NCBI GenBank assembly: GCA_023394615.1
Contig: JAEXAI010000010.1
Span: 214,961-278,960, forward strand
Source of the DNA: Actinomycetes bacterium
GTDB lineage: Bacteria > Actinomycetota > Coriobacteriia > Coriobacteriales > Eggerthellaceae
Direction of reading: 5' to 3'
Length of the DNA stretch: 64,000 nt
The notes under the pieces were generated by a model. It saw only the letters and a program-made list of their open reading frames with translations, was not told the origin of the DNA and ran no database searches. Made by a program: the position numbers and the translations under genes. This document shows, piece by piece, positions 34,482-45,779 of the stretch. The stretch's first letter is position 1. Each line of letters starts with the position of its first letter.

Positions 34482-34559
34482 TTGCTGAAAGAAAATCAGG
34501 GGCGAGCCGAACTGCATGGAGATCAGCGCATGCGGGCGGTGCTGATAGGGCGATTATGA
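34482..34559 (+). CDS. possible leader peptide, 25 codons
   Basis: A TTG-initiated frame lies 11-12 nt after the GAGGAGGA ribosome site and ends in TGA that overlaps the ATG of the giant adhesin gene (ATGA). This would couple adhesin translation to the leader. The peptide (LLKENQGRAELHGDQRMRAV and five more residues) resembles nothing known. The spacing is long, so it may simply be untranslated leader. Confidence 0.3.
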   Translation: MLKENQGRAELHGDQRMRAVLIGRL

Positions 34560-37500
34560 AAAATACATACGAAGTATCTCATTGCGTGCATGCGAATTTT
34601 TCGAAGAAAAGGGCCGGCAAGGTGGCAAAGACATGGCTTTCCAAAGCTATGTGCGTGCTGCTTGCCTGCGTTATGGCGGTGATGTGCACAGACTCGAATT
34701 TTGGTGATGCTGCCAGAGCGTTTGCTGAAGGCGCCTCCTCGCAGCAGACTTCTGCTGCTGCGCAGCCGAGTGCGGAAAGCACGCAGACCACCACGTCTGG
34801 CGATACAACTACTACTGCAACGGAGGATGCTTCTGCGTCTGCTGTGCAACACGAGTCCTCGACCACGGTAATCGACGGGCTTGCCAACAGCGGCACCTAT
34901 GACGCACAAGCGCACAGCATTACTTGGACTGTGCAGGTGGGAACGGAAAGCAACGGGGTGTCGCTTGCGGGCATCCAGCTGAAACAATCATTCGATACTT
35001 CCCAACAGTCGTTTACGGCAGCCTACCTTGGCACCTACGATGCTGCGAACCCCTCGGCTTCTACTAATATTACCAACAACGTGCGCGCGGTCGCCTCGAA
35101 TCCCCAGAATCCCGACGTGCTTGATACTCTGGTATACGACTTCGCTGATACTGCGATAGCGCCTCAAGCTGTCACTTTCGTGATGGCGGCAAGCGATTCT
35201 GTGGCTGCGGCTGCAGCCGATGCGGCCGTGGATGTGGAAAGCACCGCGACCTTGGTGAAGTCCGATGCGGCGGATGACACTGCAGCTACGCCCGTTGCTG
35301 ATGCAGCAGTAGGAAAAGTGAGTGTGAAAGCTGCGGAAGCTGCTGTGGTTGATGCTGGTGCTACTTCCGAGCAGAGTGCGCAGGTGCCGGCCATCTCCAC
35401 GTTTGCGTTGATGGCACAAAGCGACGGGACCGACCAGACCAAGCAGACCGACCAGCTGATGCTGTCGGTCGATGCGCTCACCTACACCGATATAAACGGC
35501 ACGGTCCACACCGTCGCCGGTACGAGCGGTGGTACATATGATTTCTCGAGCGTGCCATTGAACTCCATCGACTACCTCGATATGCTCGTAGACTTCCACA
35601 TCAGGAAAGACGGAAGCGAGCGTACCGTCAAGGCGGGGGACTATTACCAGTTCACGCTGGACAGCACGTACTTCACGCTTGATGACATGACAGGCACTAT
35701 AAACTCGCAGACCGGCGTGGCGCTGGCCGATTACACGGTTAAAAACAACAAGGTCACGGTCACGTTCACGAGCGCGGTCAACGCCGACGAGGGCAACAGC
35801 AACATCTTCGGTGGGTCCACGCTGAAGTTCAAGCTGAACGCGAACGGGCTGGACAACGTTGGCGCCGATGGCATTCCGCTCCAACTGCAAGGCGATGCCG
35901 GTGGCACCACCTATCTCAAGACCCCGTCTGCAACCACCACGGTGAACGGCATCACCAAGACGGGTACCTACAACGCCCAGAAGCGCGAGGTCACTTGGAC
36001 TATCACAGTGGGCTCGTCCCCTGAGGGTGCCGGGCTTGCAGGTCTTGTGGTGAGCGACACGTTCGATGGTACAGCGCAGACGCTCAAAGCAGTCTATCTG
36101 GGCGATACGACCGGCACCGAGATAACGGACTCCGTCGCTATGGCAGCGGACGGTAACGGCTTTACCTACACGTTCCCTGCGGACAGCAAGGCCGTGACCG
36201 GCCAAGTCATCACGGTGGTCACAGGCGTCACGGACAAGGCAATTTCAGCGAGCGCGTCAGGAGACCAGACGCTTACCAACGATGTGGCCATGGCCAAGGG
36301 CACCACCGGACCGAACGTAGGCGACAACAAAACTGCTACCAAGGACGTTACCGTGCCTGCTCCCACCGCCACCAAGAATGGCACGCAGGTGGACGCCAAC
36401 ACGATCCACTACGACATCACCATCGACAAGGACGGCGGGTTTGCCGTGTGGAACGCCGTGCTCGCAGACCAGCTCGGTGCCGACGCCGATGGCGATACGG
36501 CCACTTATAAGGCGGGTACGCTCACGGTGAACGGCACGGCCATAACCGTGTACGATTCAGAGCAGCAGGGTATGACCACCACTTACGCCACCTACATCGG
36601 CGACAAGCTCGAGGTCCATTTCGCCGATGCACCGCTGTGCACCGCCACCCAGGTGTCCTTCGACGCGACGATCACCGCGGCGGACGGCAAGACGGATACC
36701 AACTTCAACTTCGATAACACTGCATCCATCACCGGCAACTTCCCGAACTACGAGGGAACCGGTCCCGACACTAACCTACACGTGAACGTCATGCCCGAGG
36801 CGACCACCGATTTCCAGGTGACGTCCGTGAGCAAGGAAGTCACGAACGTCGACAAGGCCACGGGCAAGATCACCTGGAAGATAACGCCTTCGGTGCGTAC
36901 GTCCAACTTTGACAACTGGTACATCGAAGACGTGATAAGCGGCTCATGGGGAGGCAGCGGCTACACGCTGGGCACCACGACAGGCGGTGGCTCTGCCGAT
37001 CAGACCTACGTGGCTGACAGCGTGAAGGTCTATGACGGGGTTACGGACATCACGGAGAAGTGTTGCGATGTTGCGACGGAATCCAAGAGCATCGGAGGAG
37101 TTGACACGACGGTCCTCACTGTCAAGCTCAAGGATGATTGGGTGAACGCCCTCAAGGGGGACATCAACAACATCACGGTCGAGGTCACCACGAAAGCTCA
37201 GAACTACCTGCTCGATAACTACGTGTCGCACACCTACAACAACGCGACCCACCTCAATGTTACAAAAGGCTTGACGAGCTTTGATTCGCATGCCAATGCG
37301 AGCACGGCGTTCTCCGATGACTATCTCGAGAAGACCTGCACCTACGAGGTGCTCGACAACGCGGATGGCACGGCGCAGGGCTACCTGCACTACACGATCG
37401 ACGTGAACAAGAGCGGCCTTTCCTGCACCGGACTTACCGTGACCGACGATCTCAACAGCCTCACCGCCACGCTCACGCCCAAGGGCGGCGGGACGGGCAC

Positions 37501-40500
37501 GACGATTCCCGCAACTGCTTGGGCTGTGGATAATAGCAAGACCGTCGTGACCGACATAACCAACGGCCAAACCCTCGCGCAGGGCGGGGCCTTGGGCTGG
37601 AGTTTCAGCGGCGACAACAAAAAAGTGTTCAAGGCGAACTTCACCGATACGAACCATCCCTCGACCTCTCACGTCTACAAGATAGACCTCTATCTCAAGC
37701 TCACCGATACCGCACGTCAGCAGTACTTTGCCGACTCGAAATATGACGGCGCGACCATCACTTCGTCCAACACGGCAAGTGCCACGAGCACCGAGTTCAA
37801 CAAGGGCACTGCGACAACCGCCACGGGCGAGGGCAGCGGTACCACGGGCACCGTCAACAACGCGCTTGTGAGCAAGGATGGCGTGCTCGACAGCGCCAAC
37901 GGCAGCATCGACTACACGCTCAAGGTGAACCCCAACGCCGCTGCGCTCACGAGCGCCACGATCGCCGATTCGCTGCCCGCAAGCGTGGCGGTGGATCAGG
38001 GCTCCGTCAAGCTCTACTATGCCACGCACACCACGGACGGCGCGATATCCGATGAGCTGGGTTCCGAGGTCGAGAGCGGGTGGAGCGTTTCCTATGCTCC
38101 CAACGCGACCACGGGCGGTACGGACATGACGGTGAGCCTGCCCGACGGAGCCAGCTCCTACGTGCTCACGTACACGGCGCATGTGGTGTCGAACGTCTCG
38201 TCGGTGCAGAACTCTGCATCGCTTACGAACAAAGGTACCCAGATAGGTTCCGGCGGGGCCACCACGGCGGTGGATTCGTCCGCCTGGGGCTGGATGGATC
38301 AAACCGCCATGCTTAAGCTCGTCAAGACCGATGCCCTTTCGGGCACGTCCAAGACGCTCTCCGGCGTGACGTTCGAGCTCTACGATGCCGAGACAGGCGG
38401 CAACCTCGTGCAGACCGTCACGACGGACAGCAACGGCGTGGCTGCATTCTACGGGCTTGAGGCGAACAAGGACTACTGGTACGAGGAGGCGGAGGCTCCA
38501 TCGGGTTATGCGGCCGCTTCCACCAGGACGAAGGCGACCACCGGGGCTGTGGGCAAGGCCGGCATCGTGACGCTCACCGCTCTCAACCCCCGCTTGACCC
38601 ACGCGGGCGCCGTTACCATCACGAAGGCGTTTTCCAAGTTTGAGAGCCTGTCCACCACCAACCCGCAGGCCTCCTTTGAGCTGTACGTGTGCCCCAACGG
38701 CACCTCCAACGGCAAACGCACCGCCATCAGCGTGACGGGCAGCAACGGCGTTTACGCTTACGATGCGACCGGCACCGCTGCAGGCACCACGACCACGCTG
38801 CAGAGCAAGGCAGCAGATGGCACGATCTCCATCACCGGCCTGCCCTGGGGCGTCTACGCGCTCACCGAGACGGTTCCCGCGAGCGGTTACGCCGCCTACT
38901 CGGGCGAGAAGTACTTCTCGGTAGACTGGGACGCGGCGAGCAACGCGTATTCATCTGCGGCGGACGTGAACTATGTGCCCACGGGTACGGCAAGCGACGT
39001 GGGCAGCACGGGAATCATCACCGATGCCCCCACCTTGCTTTCCGTTGAGAAGACGTGTGCGAGCGGGCACGACCTGTCTGGTGCGAAGCTAGCTATCTAC
39101 ACGACCGATGCGGCTGGCAAGAAAACGAGCACCTATGCGCACAATCCCTTCACGAACAGGGATTTCTATACGACAATCGGTGATGGTGCCACAACTTCGT
39201 ACACATGGGACCTTTCCGGGCTTCCGGTGGGAACGTACGTCCTCTCCGAGGAGACGGCGCCCACGGACACGCAGCTCGTCAAGATAAAGGACGTTACCTT
39301 CAAGGTGGACGCCTATGGACGCGTGTCGTTGGTCAGCGCCGCCGGTGCCACTCTCAGCGGCAGCACCACCATCAAGGTGAGCGACGAGGGCTGCTCTGTA
39401 ACGGTGAAGAAGCTCGACCAGTATGGCAACGGGGTCTACAACACAGCGGAGGGTGCCAAGCAGGCGACGATGAAGCTGCAGGTACGTGGCGGCACGGAGG
39501 GTAGCTATACCTGGACCGACGTGACCGGCGACAATGCCACGTGGACCGTCGCTTCGGCTGCCGATGCAAAGGCGGGCCATACCTTCACCGGCCTTACTCG
39601 TGGCACGACCTACCGTGTGGTCGAGGACACGGTGCCTACAGGTTACCGCACTGCCAACCACACCGGCACGCAGTCGATTGAGTTCGCCATCGACGAGTAT
39701 GGCAAGACCGTGGGCGTGAACCTCAACAACGGCGAGGCCGCCAACGGCACCTCCGGCAACAACTACCTCAACGTGGGCACGGATGGCAACAGCACGTTCA
39801 CCCTGCGCGACGAGCTCGAGGTGGGCCAGGTGCAGTTCACGAAGTATGACTCGACGACCATCTTCGACGGACAGGGCAGTCCAACTGCTGAGAAGAAGAC
39901 GCTCTCTGGCATCTCGTTCAACCTCTATCGCGAAGCCCATTCTGGGCAAATCGATATAAGCAACGACAAGGTGGTGTCCTCCGCCCCTATCGTCTCCGAC
40001 GTCAATGGCATCGTATCGACGCTCACGGCCAAGGATGCCAGTGGGAATGCGGTCACAAACGAGCTTACCGGCAAACCGCTCAGCGAAGGTCTCGGAGAGG
40101 GCACCTATTACTTCAAGGAAGTCAGCACGCGCAGCGACTTCTGCCCGAACACGGGTAATACCAACGCCTTCACGGTAACGGCAGGTGCCGCTACCAACTA
40201 CACGTGGTCGAGTTTCATCGTGAACGAGTTGAACACGGCTACCGATTACCGGATGAAGAACACGCCGCTCAACGCGGCCATCACGCTCACGAAGGTCGAT
40301 GCGGACAGCTCGACCACGAAGGTCAACGGGGCCACGTATGAGCTGCGCGATGCCACAACCCATGCGGTTATCGACACGCAGACGACAAGTGCGAACGGCA
40401 CCGCGTTCACGGGCACGGACTCAAACGGCAACACGCACTCCCGCACCAACACGAGCGACGGGCAGCTCTGGTTCGTGGACATTCCCGCTGGCTCCTATGA

Positions 40501-43500
40501 GGTCGTCGAGACCGTTCCGGCTTCTGGCTACGAGCGGGATACGACCACCTATTCCGTGAAGGTTGCGCAATCGGAGACGACATACAACGACTATACGGTT
40601 GAAGCAACAGCGGGCGGTGGTTCTGTCTCCGACGCTCAGAATTCTCTCACCGTCACCAAGACGGGTATCGAGGGTGCGGGCGCGGCCGACCTGGCAGGAG
40701 CGACGTTCTCATTGACGCCGGTCGATTCTGCGAAGTTTGCCGATGGTTCCACGACTGCCATCACCTGGACCACCGATAACACCACCAGCTCGCATGCGAT
40801 CACGGGAAAGCTCGTTGCGGGAAGCGTCTACAAACTCTCCGAGACGGCAGCCCCTGCAGGCTATAGGACGTCTGCCGACGTCTACCTGAAGATGGACGCG
40901 AACGGAAACCTGTCGCAGTGCACCACGGCCGACGGCACGTTCGAGGCTGTTATCGGCAACGCCCTCACGGTGACCGATGTGCAGAACTCTCTCACCGTCA
41001 CCAAGGCCGGTAACGAAGGGACAGCGGTGAAATATCTCGCTGGTACGGCGTTCGAGCTGACTCCGGTGGACGCGGCACGGTTTGCCGACGGCACCACGAC
41101 TGCCATCACGTGGACTACGACCGAAACGAGTGCGGATAATACCATTACGGGCAAGCTCATGGCTGGAAGCGTCTACAAGCTCTCCGAGACGGTCGCGCCT
41201 GAGGGCTACAAAGTGTCCTCTGACGTCTACCTGAAGATGGACGCGGCCGGCAACCTGTCGCAATGCGCCACGGCCACGGGCGAGTTCTCAGCTGTGGCCA
41301 ACAACAAGCTCACCGTCATCGATGAGGTAAACACCTTCAAGGTCACGAAGGCTGGTGTGCCCGGGGCGACAATGAAAGAACTCGCTCTTACCGGGTTCGC
41401 GCTTACGGGCGTAAACGGTGCCCATCTCGCTTCTGGGGAGGATTCGTTTATCTGGAACACGACCAATGAATCTTCATCATACGATGTCAGAGGCATGCTT
41501 GTGGCCGATGGTGAGAGCGTCTACAAACTCCAGGAGTTCAAAGCTCCCGCAGGCTACCAGACCTCTGCCGACATCTACCTGAAGATGGACGCCGCCGGCA
41601 ATCTGTCGCAGTGTGCAACTTCCGATGGCACCTTCACGGCGGTCACGGGCAACGTGCTCACCGTAACCGACGCGCAGACTGTCTTCAAGCTCTCAAAGAC
41701 CAACGACGATCCGGATCCGGCCACTATCGCCGGCTCGACGTTCACGCTCACGGGCGTATTTGCGGGCAGCAGTGACGAGCAGACCAAGACGCTGAGTCCC
41801 ACAGACGAGGGTGTGGCTGGAGCAGCCACCCTCATGGGGCAGCTCATCGCGAGCACGAGCGATACCGACGAGAGCCACACCTACACGCTCACCGAGACCA
41901 TGGCGCCTGCAGGCTATGCAATCTCCATGGCCCCCAAGACGCTGCGCATCTCCGCTGCAGGCACGCTGCAGGAGAAGGTCGACGGCACGTGGACCGACAT
42001 TTTGGGCAACTACCTCCAGGTGGCTGATTCCCGCACGTCCTTCTCCGTCGCCAAGGCAGGCGTGAGCGGTTCCACGGACGCACAGCTTGCGGGCACGAAG
42101 TTCGAATTGACGCCGGTTGGCACCGCGAAGTTTGGCGACGATAGCACGGATACGTTCTCATGGACCACGCTATCCGGAGGTACGACGAACAATCCCTATA
42201 CCATGACGGGCAGGCTCGTGGCCGATGGCGCGAGCGTCTACAAGCTCTCCGAGACGGCAGCTCCCGCAGGCTATCAGACGTCTGCCGATGTCTACTTGAA
42301 GATGACGACCACGGGCGTGCTCCAGCAGAGCGCCGACGGGCTGACCGGATGGACGGACGTCGCGAAAAACGCCCTTACGGTTACCGATGCGCAAAACAGC
42401 TTCTCCGTCGCCAAGGTCGACACGACGGAGGCGGGCGGGAAGTACCTTGCCGGAGCCGAGTTCACGCTCTACGGCACCTTCGCCGACGGCTCGACCGACC
42501 CAATCACCTGGACATCGACCGATTCGGCACCCGTCGATGCGGCAAGTGGTCTCTTCACCGGCAAGCTCGTTGCCAGCACGAGCGATACCGACAAAAGCCA
42601 CGTATATGTGCTTACCGAGACCAAGGCTCCGGATGGCTATACCATCACCACGCCGACTACTTGGCTACGCATAACCGAGTCCGGCCAGCTGCAGGTGCGC
42701 AGCGGCGAAAAAGGCAGCTACACGTGGACGAACGTGACAGACAATGCGTTCAAGGCCAGCAACGACCAGAACGTGCTCACCCTCAAGAAGACCTGCGACC
42801 AATATGTCGACGGCCAATTGAAAAAAGACGTTCCGCTCGCTGGTGCCAAGTTCACCATCACGGGCATCTTCGCCGGGGGAACGACCGAGGAAACCCGGAC
42901 ACTGCTCGACGGCACCACGGCGCAGAGCGCCACTGAGGCGACCATAAAAGGTCAGCTCGTGGCCGGAAATACCTATACGATTTCCGAGACAGTGGTGCCG
43001 AAAGGTTATGTCGGCGTGGCAGACTTCCAGGTGACGCTCTCACAGGATGGCACAGTCTCATTTGTGAGTACCGCCATTGGCGTCAGTATTGCCGGCAGCA
43101 CCATCACGGTGATGGATGATGCGACCGCTATTGGGTTGATGAAGGCCAACAACGCACAGCAGTTGCTCGACGGCTCGACGTTCACCCTCACGGGCACGTT
43201 TGCTGACGGCACTACGTCGAAGACGCTCAGTCCGACGGCGACGCGCGCAGCAACGCTTTTCCATCAGCTCATCGCCAGTACGAGCAACGCTGACGAGGCA
43301 TATACCTATACCCTCACCGAGACCGTGCCGCCCGAGGGCTACCAGGTTTCCATGGCACCGAAGACTCTGCGAATCACCGCCGGAGGCGTCTTGCAGGAGA
43401 AGGTGGATGGCACATGGAAAGACGCGCCCGATAGCTTGAATCTGCTCGTAGTGCCCGATGAGCAGAATTCCTTTGGCCTCGTGAAGACCGATACAGATGG

Positions 43501-45766
43501 CACGACGCGTCTGTCTGGTGCCACCTACACCGTAAGCGGCACGTTTGCGGGCGATACGACGGCAAGCACGAAGACGCTCACGAGTGCCGTGGACTCGGTG
43601 TCGCAGCTGACGGGCGCACTTGTCGCCGGCCGTGATTACACCATCACCGAAACCACGCCCGCGCCCGGGCATGTGCTCTCGTCGCTTGCGGCCAGCTACA
43701 CGGACGCGGCTCTGACCGATGGAGCGATGACCATCCGCATGAGCGCGGCAGGCGTGCTTTCCTACAAGACCACGAGTGGGGCCGACACGTGGGCGCCAGT
43801 CGGACAAGACAACGTCTTCGAGTTCAAGGATGCGCAGACATCGTTCACCATCGCGAAGGATGATAATGGCCTAGAACCGGTCAAGATCAGTGGCGCTACA
43901 TTCTCCATCGCGCCTGCAACGGGCACGACCTTTGCCGACGGCAGCACGGATGCGAAGAGCTTCTCGCCCACGGCAAGCGCAGCGTCGCCCATCACGGGCC
44001 AGCTGGTGGCGGGCGGAACCTACACAATCTCCGAGACCGCCATCCCGGCGGGCTTCGTCAAGACCGACGATTTCCAGGTGAAGGTCTCGGCCGATGGCAC
44101 CACGGTTGCGCTGGTAGGCGAAGAGGGCATGGTCGACATCGAAGGCGGCACCGCCATCGTCGTGTCCGACTCCCCCACGAACATCTTCGTCACCAAGGCC
44201 GGTGCCGAGGGAGCGACGACCGCCCAGCTTGCCGGAGCCACGTTCGAGCTGACCCCCGTGGGGACCGCTACGTTCGCGGACGGGTCCACAAAGTCGATCT
44301 CAACGACTACGACTGCCGACAATAGAGGAAACATCTTCGGCTACACGGGCAGCCTTGTGGTGGGAAGCGTCTACAAGCTTCACGAGTCAATACCGCCTGC
44401 AGGCTACAAGACTGCGGCTGATGTCTACCTGAAGCTGACCGACACCGGCCAGCTACAGCAAAGCGATAGCGCGACGGGAACGTTTAACGATGTGGAATAC
44501 AACGACCTCACGGTAACCGACTCTCTCAATTCCTTCACCTTCGCTAAGGCCGACCAGACGGGTGCCGCGCGCACTGGATCCACGTTCACGCTCACTGGCA
44601 TGTTCGTGGGCGACAGCGCAGCCTCGACGCTCACGCTGCTCTCGGGCGATGCGAGCCAGACGGTTGCGGGCAAGCTCGTGGCCGGCAACACCTACACGCT
44701 CGAGGAGACGGCAGCGCCCGACGGCTGCACGCGCATGACCGGCAAGGTGCAGATCACCTGCAACTCCGACGGCACGTTGACGCTGGGGGACGGCACGCCT
44801 TCCTACGTGACGCTCGACGAGTCCAAGACCACGCTCACCGTGGCCGACCCGTTCATCTCCGTAGTGCTCTCCAAGACATCGCGCGAGACCGGCGAGCATC
44901 TGGATGGTTGCTCCTTCACCGTGACGGGTCAGTTCGTCGACGGCACCACGTCCATGACCGGTCTTGACACCGAGCTCACCAGCAAGATGGCTGGCAATCT
45001 GTACGCGAGTGACATTCCGCAGACCGGCGTGGCCACGCAGTCTGAATCGTCGGGCCAGCTGCTTACGCAGTCTGCGTCCGGCATCACGACGCAGGGCGCG
45101 CCGGGTTCGGTCAGCGCTCAGGCCGGCAAGCAGTACGTCTACACCGTGCAGGAGGTTCAGGAACCCGGCGGATATCAGATTGAACCCGACCCGGTGAAGT
45201 TCATGGTGGACGACCAGGGAACGGTCTACATCGTCGCCGATGATGGCAGTGCGGCCAAGGCTGAAGGCTCCACGCTCGCCTTCTCAGACCCGGCCATCGT
45301 GACGACCATTTTGAAGACCGATGCCAACGGCAACGCGTTGGCGGGAGCGACCTTCACGCTTGCAGGCACGTTTGCAGACGGCACCACGTCCAAGACGTTC
45401 ACATCCGGGACCTCTGCCACCGTGTTCGACGCGCAGCTCGTATCCAAGACCAGCTACACGCTCACCGAGACATCGGCGCCATCTGGGTATAACGTCTTGT
45501 CATCGCCGGTCACGTTCACAGTCGATTCGCTGGGCAAGGTGACCATCACCAACGATGCAGGCGGTGCCGCGAAACTCACCTCCGACGGCATGGGAATAGT
45601 TGTCTCCGACACGGCTGCCCAGGTTGCGGCCACGTCGTCGACCGGTGTGAAAACCGGCGACAGCTTGCTCCCGCCCGGTGTGTTTGCGCTGCTTGTCGGG
45701 GCCGCCGTGCTGGCATATGCGCTAGCGCGCATGTCGCGTAGAAAAATGAAGGCCGCGCGCCACTAA
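34556..45766 (+). CDS. giant SpaA/Cna-B-type adhesin with sortase-like tail
   Basis: The product is 3,736 residues from ATG 34556. An N-terminal export signal includes the core KAMCVLLACVMAVMC and a cut near FAEGASS. Two adhesion-type domains share the pattern GTYxAQxxxxTWTxxVG (near 34880 and 35950). From about 38300 to 45600 there are around 20 SpaA-like domains, each with a Lys-containing first strand (VTKTG, LVKTD), GATFxLTG, and a final E-containing strand (LSETAAPAGY, LTETxxPxGY), the Lys and Glu positions of intramolecular isopeptide bonds. The end has GVKTGD, a TM helix and a basic tail, a poor LPxTG variant. It is a stalk-like adhesin. The track start at TTG 34451 would put 35 extra residues before the signal peptide. 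No sortase is in the window. Confidence 0.9.
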   Translation: MKNTYEVSHCVHANFSKKRAGKVAKTWLSKAMCVLLACVMAVMCTDSNFGDAARAFAEGASSQQTSAAAQPSAESTQTTTSGDTTTTATEDASASAVQHESSTTVIDGLANSGTYDAQAHSITWTVQVGTESNGVSLAGIQLKQSFDTSQQSFTAAYLGTYDAANPSASTNITNNVRAVASNPQNPDVLDTLVYDFADTAIAPQAVTFVMAASDSVAAAAADAAVDVESTATLVKSDAADDTAATPVADAAVGKVSVKAAEAAVVDAGATSEQSAQVPAISTFALMAQSDGTDQTKQTDQLMLSVDALTYTDINGTVHTVAGTSGGTYDFSSVPLNSIDYLDMLVDFHIRKDGSERTVKAGDYYQFTLDSTYFTLDDMTGTINSQTGVALADYTVKNNKVTVTFTSAVNADEGNSNIFGGSTLKFKLNANGLDNVGADGIPLQLQGDAGGTTYLKTPSATTTVNGITKTGTYNAQKREVTWTITVGSSPEGAGLAGLVVSDTFDGTAQTLKAVYLGDTTGTEITDSVAMAADGNGFTYTFPADSKAVTGQVITVVTGVTDKAISASASGDQTLTNDVAMAKGTTGPNVGDNKTATKDVTVPAPTATKNGTQVDANTIHYDITIDKDGGFAVWNAVLADQLGADADGDTATYKAGTLTVNGTAITVYDSEQQGMTTTYATYIGDKLEVHFADAPLCTATQVSFDATITAADGKTDTNFNFDNTASITGNFPNYEGTGPDTNLHVNVMPEATTDFQVTSVSKEVTNVDKATGKITWKITPSVRTSNFDNWYIEDVISGSWGGSGYTLGTTTGGGSADQTYVADSVKVYDGVTDITEKCCDVATESKSIGGVDTTVLTVKLKDDWVNALKGDINNITVEVTTKAQNYLLDNYVSHTYNNATHLNVTKGLTSFDSHANASTAFSDDYLEKTCTYEVLDNADGTAQGYLHYTIDVNKSGLSCTGLTVTDDLNSLTATLTPKGGGTGTTIPATAWAVDNSKTVVTDITNGQTLAQGGALGWSFSGDNKKVFKANFTDTNHPSTSHVYKIDLYLKLTDTARQQYFADSKYDGATITSSNTASATSTEFNKGTATTATGEGSGTTGTVNNALVSKDGVLDSANGSIDYTLKVNPNAAALTSATIADSLPASVAVDQGSVKLYYATHTTDGAISDELGSEVESGWSVSYAPNATTGGTDMTVSLPDGASSYVLTYTAHVVSNVSSVQNSASLTNKGTQIGSGGATTAVDSSAWGWMDQTAMLKLVKTDALSGTSKTLSGVTFELYDAETGGNLVQTVTTDSNGVAAFYGLEANKDYWYEEAEAPSGYAAASTRTKATTGAVGKAGIVTLTALNPRLTHAGAVTITKAFSKFESLSTTNPQASFELYVCPNGTSNGKRTAISVTGSNGVYAYDATGTAAGTTTTLQSKAADGTISITGLPWGVYALTETVPASGYAAYSGEKYFSVDWDAASNAYSSAADVNYVPTGTASDVGSTGIITDAPTLLSVEKTCASGHDLSGAKLAIYTTDAAGKKTSTYAHNPFTNRDFYTTIGDGATTSYTWDLSGLPVGTYVLSEETAPTDTQLVKIKDVTFKVDAYGRVSLVSAAGATLSGSTTIKVSDEGCSVTVKKLDQYGNGVYNTAEGAKQATMKLQVRGGTEGSYTWTDVTGDNATWTVASAADAKAGHTFTGLTRGTTYRVVEDTVPTGYRTANHTGTQSIEFAIDEYGKTVGVNLNNGEAANGTSGNNYLNVGTDGNSTFTLRDELEVGQVQFTKYDSTTIFDGQGSPTAEKKTLSGISFNLYREAHSGQIDISNDKVVSSAPIVSDVNGIVSTLTAKDASGNAVTNELTGKPLSEGLGEGTYYFKEVSTRSDFCPNTGNTNAFTVTAGAATNYTWSSFIVNELNTATDYRMKNTPLNAAITLTKVDADSSTTKVNGATYELRDATTHAVIDTQTTSANGTAFTGTDSNGNTHSRTNTSDGQLWFVDIPAGSYEVVETVPASGYERDTTTYSVKVAQSETTYNDYTVEATAGGGSVSDAQNSLTVTKTGIEGAGAADLAGATFSLTPVDSAKFADGSTTAITWTTDNTTSSHAITGKLVAGSVYKLSETAAPAGYRTSADVYLKMDANGNLSQCTTADGTFEAVIGNALTVTDVQNSLTVTKAGNEGTAVKYLAGTAFELTPVDAARFADGTTTAITWTTTETSADNTITGKLMAGSVYKLSETVAPEGYKVSSDVYLKMDAAGNLSQCATATGEFSAVANNKLTVIDEVNTFKVTKAGVPGATMKELALTGFALTGVNGAHLASGEDSFIWNTTNESSSYDVRGMLVADGESVYKLQEFKAPAGYQTSADIYLKMDAAGNLSQCATSDGTFTAVTGNVLTVTDAQTVFKLSKTNDDPDPATIAGSTFTLTGVFAGSSDEQTKTLSPTDEGVAGAATLMGQLIASTSDTDESHTYTLTETMAPAGYAISMAPKTLRISAAGTLQEKVDGTWTDILGNYLQVADSRTSFSVAKAGVSGSTDAQLAGTKFELTPVGTAKFGDDSTDTFSWTTLSGGTTNNPYTMTGRLVADGASVYKLSETAAPAGYQTSADVYLKMTTTGVLQQSADGLTGWTDVAKNALTVTDAQNSFSVAKVDTTEAGGKYLAGAEFTLYGTFADGSTDPITWTSTDSAPVDAASGLFTGKLVASTSDTDKSHVYVLTETKAPDGYTITTPTTWLRITESGQLQVRSGEKGSYTWTNVTDNAFKASNDQNVLTLKKTCDQYVDGQLKKDVPLAGAKFTITGIFAGGTTEETRTLLDGTTAQSATEATIKGQLVAGNTYTISETVVPKGYVGVADFQVTLSQDGTVSFVSTAIGVSIAGSTITVMDDATAIGLMKANNAQQLLDGSTFTLTGTFADGTTSKTLSPTATRAATLFHQLIASTSNADEAYTYTLTETVPPEGYQVSMAPKTLRITAGGVLQEKVDGTWKDAPDSLNLLVVPDEQNSFGLVKTDTDGTTRLSGATYTVSGTFAGDTTASTKTLTSAVDSVSQLTGALVAGRDYTITETTPAPGHVLSSLAASYTDAALTDGAMTIRMSAAGVLSYKTTSGADTWAPVGQDNVFEFKDAQTSFTIAKDDNGLEPVKISGATFSIAPATGTTFADGSTDAKSFSPTASAASPITGQLVAGGTYTISETAIPAGFVKTDDFQVKVSADGTTVALVGEEGMVDIEGGTAIVVSDSPTNIFVTKAGAEGATTAQLAGATFELTPVGTATFADGSTKSISTTTTADNRGNIFGYTGSLVVGSVYKLHESIPPAGYKTAADVYLKLTDTGQLQQSDSATGTFNDVEYNDLTVTDSLNSFTFAKADQTGAARTGSTFTLTGMFVGDSAASTLTLLSGDASQTVAGKLVAGNTYTLEETAAPDGCTRMTGKVQITCNSDGTLTLGDGTPSYVTLDESKTTLTVADPFISVVLSKTSRETGEHLDGCSFTVTGQFVDGTTSMTGLDTELTSKMAGNLYASDIPQTGVATQSESSGQLLTQSASGITTQGAPGSVSAQAGKQYVYTVQEVQEPGGYQIEPDPVKFMVDDQGTVYIVADDGSAAKAEGSTLAFSDPAIVTTILKTDANGNALAGATFTLAGTFADGTTSKTFTSGTSATVFDAQLVSKTSYTLTETSAPSGYNVLSSPVTFTVDSLGKVTITNDAGGAAKLTSDGMGIVVSDTAAQVAATSSTGVKTGDSLLPPGVFALLVGAAVLAYALARMSRRKMKAARH

Positions 45767-45779
45767 CGATTCAAACGAT

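Noticed and set aside
36944..38602. 552-codon minus-strand frame
   Set aside because: It is antisense to the giant adhesin, which has clear domain repeats on the plus strand.
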